From NCBI GenBank assembly GCA_016784425.1, contig JADHUQ010000003.1:1-37372 (forward strand): a stretch of 37,372 bases of DNA, written 5' to 3'. Below are positions 8,487 through 16,597 of this stretch, in pieces. Every line of letters begins with the position of its first letter. Position 1 is the first letter of the stretch. Made by a program: the position numbers and the translations under genes. The notes under the pieces were generated by a model that worked only from the letters and a program-made list of their open reading frames with translations, made no database searches and had not been told where the DNA came from. This DNA comes from Candidatus Delongbacteria bacterium. GTDB lineage: Bacteria > CAIWAD01 > BS150m-G50.

Positions 8487-9165
8487 CTATATTTTCTCCC
8501 CGGTAGATGGCGCGAACACGTTTCATATCTTCCCAGGCCGGTTTTTTCCAGTGCGGATTACGCAGCAGCGCTGCAGGGTGATAAGTAACCATCAGCGGTA
8601 TGCCATGATAGTCGTGCAACTGTTCCCGCATCTGTCCCAGTGAATGCGTCCCCTTGAGCAATGTGTTACCGGCGATACGGCCCAACGCCAGGATGAGGGT
8701 CGGCCGGATAATCTCAAGTTGTTGTATGAGAAAGGGCTCACATTGCTCTACTTCCTGGCTGTTGGGATCGCGGTTCAGGGGGGGGCGGCATTTCAGAACA
8801 TTGGCAATATAGACCTCTTCGCGGACCAGACCGATGGCAGCCAGTATCTTGGTCAGCAACTGCCCCGCCCTGCCGACAAAGGGGACACCCTGTGCATCCT
8901 CGTCTGCTCCCGGCGCTTCACCAACCAGCACCAGACGGGCTGTAGCACTACCTGTCCCGAATACAACCTGCTGGCGTGTCGCCGCCAGAGGACATTTTTT
9001 ACAGACCAGCAGCGACTGTTCCAGACCGTACAGATCCTCAGCCGGCGTTTTGACACTAGCTGTCTCCGGTGCAGAGGTCTGTGCCATGCTTCCCTCGTTG
9101 AGATAAATGTGCTTACCGAACATAGACTGTTGACGCCAGAATTCACACACCTGTTCGCGATCCAT
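8479..9165 (-). CDS. family 4 (iron-sulfur) uracil-DNA glycosylase
   Basis: The enzyme removes uracil from DNA at the start of base excision repair. The family 4 motif GEAPGADEDAQGVPFVGRAG is complete, with the second motif in TYHPAALLRNP. Four cysteines fit the [4Fe-4S] cluster of this family: CKKC early, the Cys of LKCRPP and the Cys of VEQCEPF. From the ATG at 9165, which follows AAGGA, the product is 228 residues and has an N-terminal extension of about 50 residues before the cluster motif. An in-frame TTG at 9216 would lengthen it further and overlap the coaBC stop. The stop overlaps the dnaB start. Confidence 0.9.
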   Translation of the reverse strand: MDREQVCEFWRQQSMFGKHIYLNEGSMAQTSAPETASVKTPAEDLYGLEQSLLVCKKCPLAATRQQVVFGTGSATARLVLVGEAPGADEDAQGVPFVGRAGQLLTKILAAIGLVREEVYIANVLKCRPPLNRDPNSQEVEQCEPFLIQQLEIIRPTLILALGRIAGNTLLKGTHSLGQMREQLHDYHGIPLMVTYHPAALLRNPHWKKPAWEDMKRVRAIYRGENIDE

Positions 9166-9212
9166 GGGGTCACCGTTCCTTGGAAGAGTTTGCTCCCGGT
9201 GATACTCTACGG

Positions 9213-10433
9213 TCAATCTGTATTCTGGCTTGCAGCGAATCGTGCTTGCAGCATGCTGGCCAGTTTTTGGAGCAGCGACCAGGCTACCGCCTCTTTGTGA
9301 CCGGACAACTCTTCGCTGGTGCCATCCGGGGTCATCAGGTTCAATCTGATTTCATCCCCCTCCAAACCCTGGTCCGGATGGTTGAGACAGATAAGGTCGA
9401 GTTGCTTGCTCTCCATTTTCCGCCTGGCTTCACTTTCACCGTCATCTGTTTCCAGGGCAAAACCGATCAGCAACTGCTGCTGCTTCCTGGCACCCATCCG
9501 CGCCAGGATATCCGGTGCAGCCTCTAACTTGAGATCTGGAACACGCTCCCCCTTTTTCAGTTTGCTAGCACTATAGAGCGGCATCCAGTCGGTAACGGCT
9601 GCTGCAGCGATAAAAACATCACAGTTGTCAAATTCGCCACCCACAACCTGCTCCATCTCGCGGGCGGTGGTAACCTGCAGCAGACGGCAACCGATCGGTG
9701 GTGCCAGTTGGGTGGGGCCGCTGACGAGGGTGACCTCAGCTCCCAGTACTGCCGCAGCTTCTGCCAGGGCATATCCCAGGCGTCCTGAGGAGCGATTGGA
9801 AAGATAGCGTACCGGATCGAGTGGTTCTCGGGTGGGACCGGCGTTTATCAACAACCGTGAGCCTTTAAGTGACATTCCCGCTGACAGCAGCCAACCGGCA
9901 GCACGGGCGATTGCGACCGGCTCCGCCAGTTTGCCAGTGCCGGTATCGCCACAGGCCAGCGCACCGGAGACTGGATCCACCAGGTGGACACCCTGTGTGC
10001 GTAACAGTTCCAGGTTACGCTGCACGGCGGGATTGTGATACATGCGTGTATTCATGGCTGGAGCAAAAAGCTGGGGACAGTCACAGGCACAGATGGTGGT
10101 ACTCAAGAGGTCATCGCAGATGCCACCGGCGGCTTTACCGATGATATTTGCCGTGGCGGGTGCTACCAGCAGGAGGTCGGCCCAACGGGCAATCTCGATA
10201 TGATCGATCTCCCAGTGAGCAGGATCGCTGAAACTGTCAACCAGTGTAGGGAAACCGGTCAGACTGCTGAAGGTCAGAGGTGTGACAAAGCGGGTGGCGT
10301 TGCGTGTCATAATCACCCGCACCTGTGCTTCACCGCGTTGCAGGTGGCGTAACAGTTCAACCGCCCGGTAGGCGGCAATTCCACCGGTAACACCGAGGAT
10401 GAGCTTTTTATTTTTCAGCAGCTGCGTCGTCAT
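9213..10433 (-). CDS. coaBC: bifunctional phosphopantothenoylcysteine decarboxylase/phosphopantothenate-cysteine ligase
   Basis: CoaBC performs two consecutive steps of coenzyme A synthesis. The N-terminal flavoprotein CoaC half has GVTGGIAAYRAVELLR, the catalytic His in IDHIEIARWAD, PAMNTRMY, and the Cys in GALACGDTGTGK. The C-terminal CoaB half has NAGPTREPLDPVRYLSNRSSG and the Lys-rich SKLKKGE with the expected catalytic lysine. From the ATG at 10433 the product is 406 residues, the usual length. I preferred this start over ATGs at 10454-10457 because GGGGAAAAGG lies immediately upstream. The start overlaps the end of rpoZ by 26 bases. A CoA-dependent 2-oxoacid oxidoreductase operon lies further upstream. 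Confidence 0.95.
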   Translation of the reverse strand: MTTQLLKNKKLILGVTGGIAAYRAVELLRHLQRGEAQVRVIMTRNATRFVTPLTFSSLTGFPTLVDSFSDPAHWEIDHIEIARWADLLLVAPATANIIGKAAGGICDDLLSTTICACDCPQLFAPAMNTRMYHNPAVQRNLELLRTQGVHLVDPVSGALACGDTGTGKLAEPVAIARAAGWLLSAGMSLKGSRLLINAGPTREPLDPVRYLSNRSSGRLGYALAEAAAVLGAEVTLVSGPTQLAPPIGCRLLQVTTAREMEQVVGGEFDNCDVFIAAAAVTDWMPLYSASKLKKGERVPDLKLEAAPDILARMGARKQQQLLIGFALETDDGESEARRKMESKQLDLICLNHPDQGLEGDEIRLNLMTPDGTSEELSGHKEAVAWSLLQKLASMLQARFAASQNTD

Positions 10434-10731
10434 CCTTTTCCCCACCGGAGTCATCATTCAGATAGTGGTAGTTCAGTTTTTTGTCCAGCATCTCCTGGAT
10501 TGCTGTAGTGGTCGCTTTGGGAAACTTGGGTACGACAAACTCATTTTCCGGTTCCAAGATGTAATCGGGATCACCCATGGTGTCCAGGTACTCCTGACGG
10601 AGTTTCTCAATAGTGTCGTGCTGCAACTGGTTTATCTGACGAGCACGTTGAGCCATGATGAGGATAGCTTCGTAGATGTTCTTGGCTGTTCCATCAAAAT
10701 CTGAGGCTGTTGTTTTCTGGAAATTCGTCAC
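10408..10731 (-). CDS. rpoZ: DNA-directed RNA polymerase omega subunit
   Basis: The small omega subunit helps assemble and stabilise RNA polymerase; in proteobacteria it also forms part of a ppGpp site. The 107-residue product has the omega core, with NIYEAILIMAQRARQINQ near residues 18-35 corresponding to the conserved helix (usually ...RARQI). It ends in an acidic, low-complexity tail (DDSGGEKDDDAAAEK). The start is GTG at 10731 with a good GGAAAGG upstream. Its position directly after gmk and in one operon with rel is the widespread gmk-rpoZ arrangement and supports the assignment, since sequence conservation of omega is low. Confidence 0.88.
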   Translation of the reverse strand: MTNFQKTTASDFDGTAKNIYEAILIMAQRARQINQLQHDTIEKLRQEYLDTMGDPDYILEPENEFVVPKFPKATTTAIQEMLDKKLNYHYLNDDSGGEKDDDAAAEK

Positions 10732-10752
10732 TGGGTTTCCTTTCCTTTATTC

Positions 10753-11334
10753 TCAATTGTTGTTTTGCAGGATCCGGTCAATCAACTCTGATATGACCTG
10801 AATGGTCTCTTCGATCGGCCCGTCATTATCCACCCGATAATGAAACCGGGTAGCAAGTGTCAACTCGCTTTCCAGCCGGGACAACCTTAGTTCAATCTGC
10901 TCCGGCGTCTCGGATTTACGCCCTACCAGGCGGAGACGGTAAACCGCCGGATCGGTCACCTGGATGAAAATCAGATGCGGCTGCTCCAGCACTTGTTTCA
11001 GAGTCAGCGCTCCCTTGACATCCACATCGAAAACAGGATAGCGGCCTTTTTCCCAGATGCGGTCCACTTCGGCCCGGAGCGTTCCATAACGATGGTCGTG
11101 CACCGGTTCCCACTCCAGGAATTCTCCCCCCGCCAGACGCCGATCAAACTCCTCATTGGACAGGTAATAGTAATTACGGCCCTCCTGTTCCAGGTTTCGA
11201 GCCGGTCTGGTAGTACAGGAGATTGAGAATTCCAGATCGTCCCGTTGCCCCAATAAGCGTCTGATGATAGTGGTTTTGCCGGTACCACTGGGTGCTGCTA
11301 TTACAAAGGCATGCGGTAAACGCTTTTCCGACAA
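10753..11334 (-). CDS. gmk: guanylate kinase
   Basis: Guanylate kinase converts GMP to GDP with ATP. The 193-residue product has the P-loop APSGTGKTT at residues 14-22. The GMP-binding region follows in SCTTRPARNLEQEGRNYYYLS and GEFLEWEPVHDHRYGT, then VFDVDVKGALTLKQ with the conserved D-D-G and a C-terminal RLSRLESEL segment. Length is typical. The start codon is TTG at 11334; it has a GGAG seven bases upstream and no in-frame ATG exists before the P-loop, so the TTG is well supported. Neighbours are yicC (2 bases away) upstream and rpoZ downstream. GMP kinase is a known direct target of (p)ppGpp in several bacteria, and the rel gene is in the same operon. Confidence 0.96.
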   Translation of the reverse strand: MSEKRLPHAFVIAAPSGTGKTTIIRRLLGQRDDLEFSISCTTRPARNLEQEGRNYYYLSNEEFDRRLAGGEFLEWEPVHDHRYGTLRAEVDRIWEKGRYPVFDVDVKGALTLKQVLEQPHLIFIQVTDPAVYRLRLVGRKSETPEQIELRLSRLESELTLATRFHYRVDNDGPIEETIQVISELIDRILQNNN

Positions 11335-11336
11335 CG

Positions 11337-12212
11337 CTACTCCAGATTCTGTACCTGCTCACGCAGGCATTCCAGTTCCTCTTTGATGCTGACCACCAGG
11401 TGTGAGATTTCAGCCGAAACGCTTTTGGAAGCGATGGTGTTTCCCTCGCGGTTCATCTCCTGCAGCAGGAAGTTGAGCTTCTTGCCGATCGGTTCCTGTT
11501 CCCGCAGTGTCCCCCTGAACAGCTTGATATGGCTGCGTAGACGAGTGATCTCCTCGTTGATGTCGAGTTTATCCGCCAGCATTGCGACCTCGAGATCAAG
11601 CCGTTCCGGCGTCATGTTCTGTCGCTCAGTCAATTTGGCAACGCGTTTCATGATTGTATCACGTACGGTGTCGCGGTTACGCCGGAAGGTAGTGTTGACC
11701 AATCCCAGCTGTTGTTCCATCGCCAGCAGGCGTTGACGGAAATCAACCAGCAATTCCCGCCCTTCGGCAGTGCGCATCTTCCGGAACTCCCGCAGGGCAT
11801 GTTGCAGTGCTGTCTGGGTCAGTGTCCACAGCTCCGGGTTCTCACGATTCTTGCGTGTTTCGCTGAGCAGGCTGCTGAAGGCGGGCAGATGGGAAAGACG
11901 CAGGTCGTTTTCCAGGCCATGACGTCGAGCCAGCTGGTCAGCCTCTTTGAGCAATCTCCCGATCATATCCGGCCGGAGGTTACCTAGACCCCCCTCCTCA
12001 ACTCGTGTCACCGCGATATAGAGATTCAGTTTACCCCGGGCGACCTGTGCCTTAACCAGATCACGCACCTCCTGCTGATAAAAATAGAGTTCTCGTGGCA
12101 GGTGAAGATTGAGATCGAGGAAACGGCTGTTGACGGCGGAAACCTCCGCGAACACCTCCCAGGTGGAACTGCTGCGGGAAGCGCGTCCAAATCCGGTCAT
12201 GCTTTTTACCAT
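11337..12212 (-). CDS. yicC: YicC family endoribonuclease
   Basis: The 291-residue product starts MVKSMTGFGRA, the near-invariant YicC N-terminus. It ends with the DUF1732 region (LEVAMLADKLDINEEITRL, GKKLNFLLQEMNREGNTIASKS). E. coli YicC has been reported as an RNase acting in small-RNA decay; the exact role here is unknown. The ATG at 12212 has a GAGGTGAT ribosome binding site directly upstream. It is the first gene of the seven-gene operon and sits about 115 bases downstream of a near-consensus promoter. The yicC-gmk-rpoZ-coaBC order is widespread in bacteria, which supports all four calls. Confidence 0.95.
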   Translation of the reverse strand: MVKSMTGFGRASRSSSTWEVFAEVSAVNSRFLDLNLHLPRELYFYQQEVRDLVKAQVARGKLNLYIAVTRVEEGGLGNLRPDMIGRLLKEADQLARRHGLENDLRLSHLPAFSSLLSETRKNRENPELWTLTQTALQHALREFRKMRTAEGRELLVDFRQRLLAMEQQLGLVNTTFRRNRDTVRDTIMKRVAKLTERQNMTPERLDLEVAMLADKLDINEEITRLRSHIKLFRGTLREQEPIGKKLNFLLQEMNREGNTIASKSVSAEISHLVVSIKEELECLREQVQNLE

Positions 12213-12325
12213 ATCACCTCGTTAAGTCACAGTTGCAGGTGTGATGTTCTCTTTTCAGGGTATTACCATGATTATCCCGGAACAGTAACTCCGAGCCGCC
12301 TACATATCTGAAATTCAGAACCTAA

Positions 12326-12354
12326 ATTATACCTTTTCCTGTTGCGGATTTCAA
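12326..12354 (-). promoter_or_regulatory. sigma70-type promoter of the yicC-gmk-rpoZ-coaBC-udg-dnaB-rel operon
   Basis: Read on the minus strand, TTGAAA (12354-12349) is followed by exactly 17 bases and then a perfect TATAAT (12331-12326). The boxes lie in the 205-bp gap after the ferredoxin gene, about 115 bases before the yicC ATG, which leaves a leader of roughly 105 nt. It is the clearest housekeeping promoter in the window. Confidence 0.8.
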
Positions 12355-12417
12355 CTGAAAAGGAGGGGATACTGTTTTAGCTGCCGGGACGGTTTGATTG
12401 GGAAAACCGACGGATCG

Positions 12418-12897
12418 CTAATCGGTGTCGGCTTCCTCATTGATTTCCGGTTGGATCCTGTTCACTTCGGCTTCGGTCAGCGGTAACCAGGTGATCGCCC
12501 CGGAGGGGCAGAACTTGACACACATGGGATCACCGTCGCAAAGATCGCACTTCACCGGGTAATCGGTAACCGGATCGAAATAGATATTCCCGAAAGGACA
12601 GGCGGCCACACAGAGATGACAACGAACACAGCGGAGATCGTGGTGCACCAGAGCACCGGTCTCCAGGTTCCACTGCAGTGCATTGGTGGGACAAATGGTG
12701 GCGCAGGCTGCCTCGTCACATTGCAGGCAGATAAGAGGCGTATTGATCAGTCGGGATTCATCCGCTTTGATGACCTTGATGTTGATGCGGGATTTTCCCG
12801 GTTGCCCCTGCAGACTGCTGTGGGTAAAGGCGCAGGCCAGTTCGCAGGACTTACAGGCGATACAGAGTTCCGGGCGGACATGAAATCGGTTTTCCAT
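12418..12897 (-). CDS. 4Fe-4S ferredoxin-type electron transfer protein with four clusters (HycB/CooF-like)
   Basis: The 159-residue product has 16 cysteines in four cluster-binding groups: C12-C15-C18-C22, C57-C60-C65-C69, C90-C93-C96-C100 and C117-C120-C126-C130. The spacing matches the four-cluster iron-sulfur subunits of DMSO reductase, formate hydrogenlyase (HycB) and CO dehydrogenase (CooF) systems. It has no signal peptide and ends in an acidic tail, so it is cytoplasmic. The ATG shares its A with the stop of the preceding gene (TGATG), so the two are translationally coupled. It is the last gene of the oxidoreductase operon and could pass electrons between the NuoEFG-like module and the 2-oxoacid oxidoreductase or another partner; that is inference. 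Confidence 0.85.
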   Translation of the reverse strand: MENRFHVRPELCIACKSCELACAFTHSSLQGQPGKSRINIKVIKADESRLINTPLICLQCDEAACATICPTNALQWNLETGALVHHDLRCVRCHLCVAACPFGNIYFDPVTDYPVKCDLCDGDPMCVKFCPSGAITWLPLTEAEVNRIQPEINEEADTD

Positions 12898-13673
12898 CAA
12901 ATCACCTCTTCCGATCTGTCAATGATCCTGTTGAACCTGTCGACGGTCTGTTTCTGCTTGCAGTCAGCGCACTGTTCCAGGTAGTCTTCCGGCAGCTGCT
13001 GCCGTTCGCTGAAGTACTGCTTCATCTCGGGTGTCAGCTTGAGGGAGCGCCCACATTCGCTGCAGGCGATCAGTTTGAACTCCTTATACCAGATCTTACG
13101 TTTTAATCCCCGCTCTTCGAACCTGATGTGACCGGTCGGGCAAACCTGGGCGCAGATAGTGCAACCGATACAACTGGCGGATGGTTCACTGAAAGGGGTA
13201 TCCACCTTTTTCAATCTGCCCCGTTCCACAGTGGCGATGGCGTTCATACCGAGCTCGCTGCAGACACGGGTACAGAGACCGCAGAGAATACAATCATCAC
13301 CTGCCGCATCCACTACGTAGCTGCTGGCCAGGATTCCATATTCAGACGCCAGATCCTGGATTACCCTGGAGTTGGGACTGGAAGCGAGCAGCAGATCGAG
13401 GATGGTGCAGCGGATCCGGGTAACTTCGCTGGAATGAGTCTGTACGATCAATCCCTCCTCTACCGGAAAGAGGCAGGAGGTGACATAATTCTTCCAGCCG
13501 TCCCAGCTCTGCCGGGTGATCTCCACTGTACAGAGACGACAGGCGCCAAAGGGCTCCACCGCTGCGTGATGACAGAGGGCGGGGATTTCGATATCCTGCC
13601 GGCGAATAGTCTCCAACAGCATTTCTCCCGCCGGTGCCTTTATCTGCTTTCCATTTATGGTCAATGTTACCAT
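12897..13673 (-). CDS. NuoG/HydA N-terminal-like iron-sulfur subunit without a hydrogenase domain
   Basis: The 258-residue product has an N-terminal plant-type [2Fe-2S] domain (C34, C45, C48, C67). A linker holds His80 and Cys89, and two [4Fe-4S] ferredoxin clusters follow (C128-C131-C134-C138 and C168-C171-C174-C178). This is the layout of the N-terminal part of NuoG, HoxU and the HydA subunit of bifurcating [FeFe]-hydrogenase. The H-cluster domain of HydA and the large NuoG domain are absent. After the clusters comes a short C-terminal part with two CxxC pairs (C204/C207 and C235/C238), which could bind zinc or another metal. The ATG at 13673 has AGGAG upstream. It follows the NuoF-like gene by 9 bases and probably forms a complex with it and the NuoE-like protein. 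Confidence 0.85.
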   Translation of the reverse strand: MVTLTINGKQIKAPAGEMLLETIRRQDIEIPALCHHAAVEPFGACRLCTVEITRQSWDGWKNYVTSCLFPVEEGLIVQTHSSEVTRIRCTILDLLLASSPNSRVIQDLASEYGILASSYVVDAAGDDCILCGLCTRVCSELGMNAIATVERGRLKKVDTPFSEPSASCIGCTICAQVCPTGHIRFEERGLKRKIWYKEFKLIACSECGRSLKLTPEMKQYFSERQQLPEDYLEQCADCKQKQTVDRFNRIIDRSEEVI

Positions 13674-13682
13674 GCAAGGCTC

Positions 13683-15536
13683 CTAGTGAACTTCTACAGC
13701 ATCAAAATTACACACCGCCATGCAGGCACCGCATTGTGTGCACTTGTCCTGATCGATGACATGCAATTTCTTCTTTTCCCCGGTGATGGCCACATCCGCG
13801 CAGGGCTTCACACAGGCTCCACACCCGGTACATTTTTCGTTGATCGTATAGATGATCAGATCCCGACAAACACCGGCCGGGCACCGTCTGTGCAGGATAT
13901 GCTCCAGGTACTCCTCCCTGAAGTACTTCAACGTTGAGAGCAACGGGTTGGGGCCGGATTGTCCGAGACCGCAGAGGGATCCGCGGACGATAACCTCCGA
14001 CAGCTGCTCCATCCTGTCGAGATCCTGCTCACTGCCCTGCCCCGCACAGACCTTCTGGACCAGGCCATGCAACTGGTAGAGCCCTTCACGACAGGGAACA
14101 CATTTGCCGCACGATTCCTTGACCAGAAACTCCAGGAAGTATCTGGCGACATCCACCATGCAGGTCAGGTCGTCCATGACTATCATACCACCGGAACCCA
14201 TCATGGAGCCGTTGGCGGTCAGGGTGTCAAAGTCAACCGGCAGGTCTAGCATTGAATCCGGCAGACAGCCACCTGAAGGTCCACCGGTCTGAACCGCCTT
14301 AAACGGCCGGTCGTCGATAATCCCGCCACCCACATCAAAGATAATCCGCCGCAGGGTGATCCCCATGGGGACTTCGATCAGGCCGGTGTTACGTACTTTG
14401 CCGACCAGTGAGAACACCTTGGTGCCGGCTGACTTGGGGGTGCCTATCTTGCAGTACCAGTTGGCTCCCTTATCAATTATGATCGGGACATTGGCATAGG
14501 TTTCGACATTGTTCAGTACGGTGGGTTGATCGTAGAGACCCTTCACAACTGAGCGGATGTATTTGGCGCGGGGTTCGCCCACTTCACCGGCGACAGATTT
14601 CATCAGGGCTGATGATTCCCCGCAGACAAAAGCACCAGCCCCACGGGCGATACGGATGTCAAAGGAGAATTCAGTGCCAAAGATGTTCTTCCCCAACAGA
14701 CCGATCTCGCGACAGTCTTCGATCGCTTTTTGAACATGTATAACAGCCAGCGGATATTCTTCGCGCACATAAATGTAGCCCTGGTTGGCACCGACCGCAT
14801 AGGCTGCGATGATCATACCCTCCAGCACTGCGTGAGGATCCCCTTCCATGATGCTGCGATCCATGAACGCGCCGGGGTCACCCTCGTCGCCATTGCAGAC
14901 GACATAGCGCATCTCGGACTCGACGTCGGCACAGGTCTGCCATTTGCGACCGGTTGAGAAACCGCCGCCGCCGCGACCACGCAGCCCCGAGCGTGAGATT
15001 TCGTCAATCACCTCCTGTGGTTGCATCCTGCGCAGAGCCTTGTCGAGTGCTGCATAACCGCCGTTGCCGATGTACTCCTTGATATCGTGTGGGGCAATCT
15101 TACCCAGATTCCGTAATACAATACGCTGCTGGTGCGTAAAAAAATCAACTTCCGGATAATGGGTTATTTTCTGTCCATCGACCGGGTTGGTGAAAAGCAA
15201 CCGCTCGATCACTACCCCCTTGCGGATAGTAGTATCGATGATGTCGGTTACCTGGCTGGTTTTGACCTTGGTATAGAAGATACCTTCCGGTTCAATAATC
15301 ACCAGAGGACCCTGCTCACAGAAACCGTGACACCCGGTAGACCGCACCGCTTCGAAGGAAAACCCGGTGATCCGCTTCTTCTTCATGACAATCCGGAATT
15401 CATCAACGATGGCCTGAGCACCGTTGGCAAGACAGCCGGTACCGCAGCAGATCAGTGCTTTCCTGGTGAACTGCTTGTCCCGGGTCAGGAAATCCCTTTG
15501 AACCTGCTTGAGTTGCCTGGAATTCTTAATACACAT
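13683..15536 (-). CDS. NuoF-like NAD(P)H/FMN subunit of the HydB type (bifurcation-type flavoprotein)
   Basis: The 617-residue product has the complete HydB layout. An N-terminal thioredoxin-like [2Fe-2S] domain has C30/C31-C35 and C69-C73. The NuoF core has the FMN glycine-rich loop GLRGRGGGGFSTG (about 184-196) and the NADH site GAGAFVCGESSALM (299-312). The N3-type [4Fe-4S] motif is C476-C479-C482 plus C522. The C-terminal extension has CPAGVC (C552/C557) and two ferredoxin clusters (C569-C579 and C599-C609). Respiratory NuoF lacks both the N-terminal and C-terminal iron-sulfur extensions, so this is the HydB/HndC type seen in NAD(P)-linked and electron-bifurcating hydrogenases and related enzymes. 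The ATG at 15536 follows GAGGAAG, one base after the NuoE-like stop. Confidence 0.9.
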   Translation of the reverse strand: MCIKNSRQLKQVQRDFLTRDKQFTRKALICCGTGCLANGAQAIVDEFRIVMKKKRITGFSFEAVRSTGCHGFCEQGPLVIIEPEGIFYTKVKTSQVTDIIDTTIRKGVVIERLLFTNPVDGQKITHYPEVDFFTHQQRIVLRNLGKIAPHDIKEYIGNGGYAALDKALRRMQPQEVIDEISRSGLRGRGGGGFSTGRKWQTCADVESEMRYVVCNGDEGDPGAFMDRSIMEGDPHAVLEGMIIAAYAVGANQGYIYVREEYPLAVIHVQKAIEDCREIGLLGKNIFGTEFSFDIRIARGAGAFVCGESSALMKSVAGEVGEPRAKYIRSVVKGLYDQPTVLNNVETYANVPIIIDKGANWYCKIGTPKSAGTKVFSLVGKVRNTGLIEVPMGITLRRIIFDVGGGIIDDRPFKAVQTGGPSGGCLPDSMLDLPVDFDTLTANGSMMGSGGMIVMDDLTCMVDVARYFLEFLVKESCGKCVPCREGLYQLHGLVQKVCAGQGSEQDLDRMEQLSEVIVRGSLCGLGQSGPNPLLSTLKYFREEYLEHILHRRCPAGVCRDLIIYTINEKCTGCGACVKPCADVAITGEKKKLHVIDQDKCTQCGACMAVCNFDAVEVH

Positions 15537-15537
15537 G

Positions 15538-15993
15538 CTACTTCCTCTTCAGCAGTTTCGCGGCCTTGTTGACGTTCAGAGAACCGTGGTACTTCTCATT
15601 GACGATCACCACCGGAGCCATCGCACAGGCGCCAACACAGGCAACCGCCTCAAGAGTATACTCACTGTCACTGGTAGTCTCCCCGGCTGAAATACCCAGT
15701 TTGTGCTCCAGTTGATCCTGGATCAACCTGGCGCCACGAATGTGGCAGGCGGTTCCCAGACAGACCTTCACGATATTTTTACCACGCGGTTTCAATGAGA
15801 AGGAGTTATAGAAGGTAGCTATGGATGCCACCTTGCTCAGCGGTACAGCGAGTGTCTCGGCGGTCAGGGTCAGAGCTTCCGGTGGAAGATAGTGGTACTC
15901 CTGCTGTATGTCCTGCAGTATCATGATGAGCGACTCCGAGCTTTGCCGGTGTCGGGCGATGATCTCGGGTAACCTGCTGAAGTCTTGACACAT
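15538..15993 (-). CDS. NuoE/HydC-like [2Fe-2S] thioredoxin-fold subunit
   Basis: The 151-residue product is a 24-kDa-type subunit. A helical N-terminal part (LIMILQDIQQEYHYLPPEAL, the usual LlpiLhxiQexxGylpxea pattern) precedes a thioredoxin-like domain binding one [2Fe-2S] cluster through C78, C83, C119 and C123 (VCLGTACHIRGA and CVGACAMAP). It would pair with the NuoF-like protein encoded immediately downstream. In HydABC enzymes the homologous subunit (HydC) is part of the electron-bifurcating core. The ATG at 15993 has AAGGAAAG upstream. The gap to the gamma-subunit gene before it is only 49 bases, so it belongs to the same transcript. Confidence 0.92.
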   Translation of the reverse strand: MCQDFSRLPEIIARHRQSSESLIMILQDIQQEYHYLPPEALTLTAETLAVPLSKVASIATFYNSFSLKPRGKNIVKVCLGTACHIRGARLIQDQLEHKLGISAGETTSDSEYTLEAVACVGACAMAPVVIVNEKYHGSLNVNKAAKLLKRK

Positions 15994-16042
15994 AATCTTT
16001 CCTTATGCCTGCCGGGTGTCCCGGTCTGAATCAATACACTGG

Positions 16043-16594
16043 CTAAGCGTTAATCCCACTCTGTGAGATGGAGTTTTTACCGTGGCGAAAACAGGCGATA
16101 TTCAGCTCGATAAACTGCGGTTTGGCGGCAAAGCTCTGACGAATATGTTCTTCGACAGTCTCATCAGGAATGATCCCGGTGACAGCTTGAAATACACCCA
16201 GGATCACCATGTTGGCCGCCCGGGGATTGCCCAACTCCTGGGCAATGTCATTCGCCCTGATCTGGTACTGTATCAGATCATCCCGTTCACTGACGATGTC
16301 GATCAGGGAACTGTTGATAATCAGTTTGCCGCCGGTCTGCATCATCGGTGCAAATTTCTCCAGTGATGGCCGGTTCATGGCGATGACCACACTGGGTGTG
16401 GAAACGACCGGCGAGGCTACCGGTTCATCCGCCAGCACCACTGCGACATTGGCAGTCCCCCCCCGCATTTCAGGTCCGTAAGAGGGAAGCCAGCTGACAT
16501 ACAGGTTTCCCGCCATACCGGCATAAGCTATAATCTGTCCTGCCCGCAGGATGCCCTGTCCGCCAAAGCCGGCGAAGACTGACTGAATCAACAT
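16043..16594 (-). CDS. 2-oxoacid:ferredoxin oxidoreductase gamma subunit
   Basis: The 183-residue product starts with AGFGGQGILRAGQIIAYAGM, the diagnostic GxGGQG motif of the gamma domain of pyruvate/2-oxoacid ferredoxin oxidoreductases. The conserved SYGPEMRGGTANVAVVL follows at about residues 38-54. Gamma domains complete the heterotetramer and bind coenzyme A-proximal regions in known structures. Length fits a stand-alone gamma subunit. The start at 16594 has a perfect GGAGGAGG and lies 3 bases after the beta-subunit stop. The subunit order (ferredoxin, alpha, beta, gamma) is the one common in Kor/Vor-type enzymes. Confidence 0.94.
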   Translation of the reverse strand: MLIQSVFAGFGGQGILRAGQIIAYAGMAGNLYVSWLPSYGPEMRGGTANVAVVLADEPVASPVVSTPSVVIAMNRPSLEKFAPMMQTGGKLIINSSLIDIVSERDDLIQYQIRANDIAQELGNPRAANMVILGVFQAVTGIIPDETVEEHIRQSFAAKPQFIELNIACFRHGKNSISQSGINA

Positions 16595-16597
16595 CGG

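Noticed and set aside
12418..15993. Complete electron-bifurcating [FeFe]-hydrogenase operon
   Set aside because: HydB- and HydC-like genes are present, but the HydA-like protein lacks the H-cluster domain and its cysteine motifs, and no other gene in the window supplies it.
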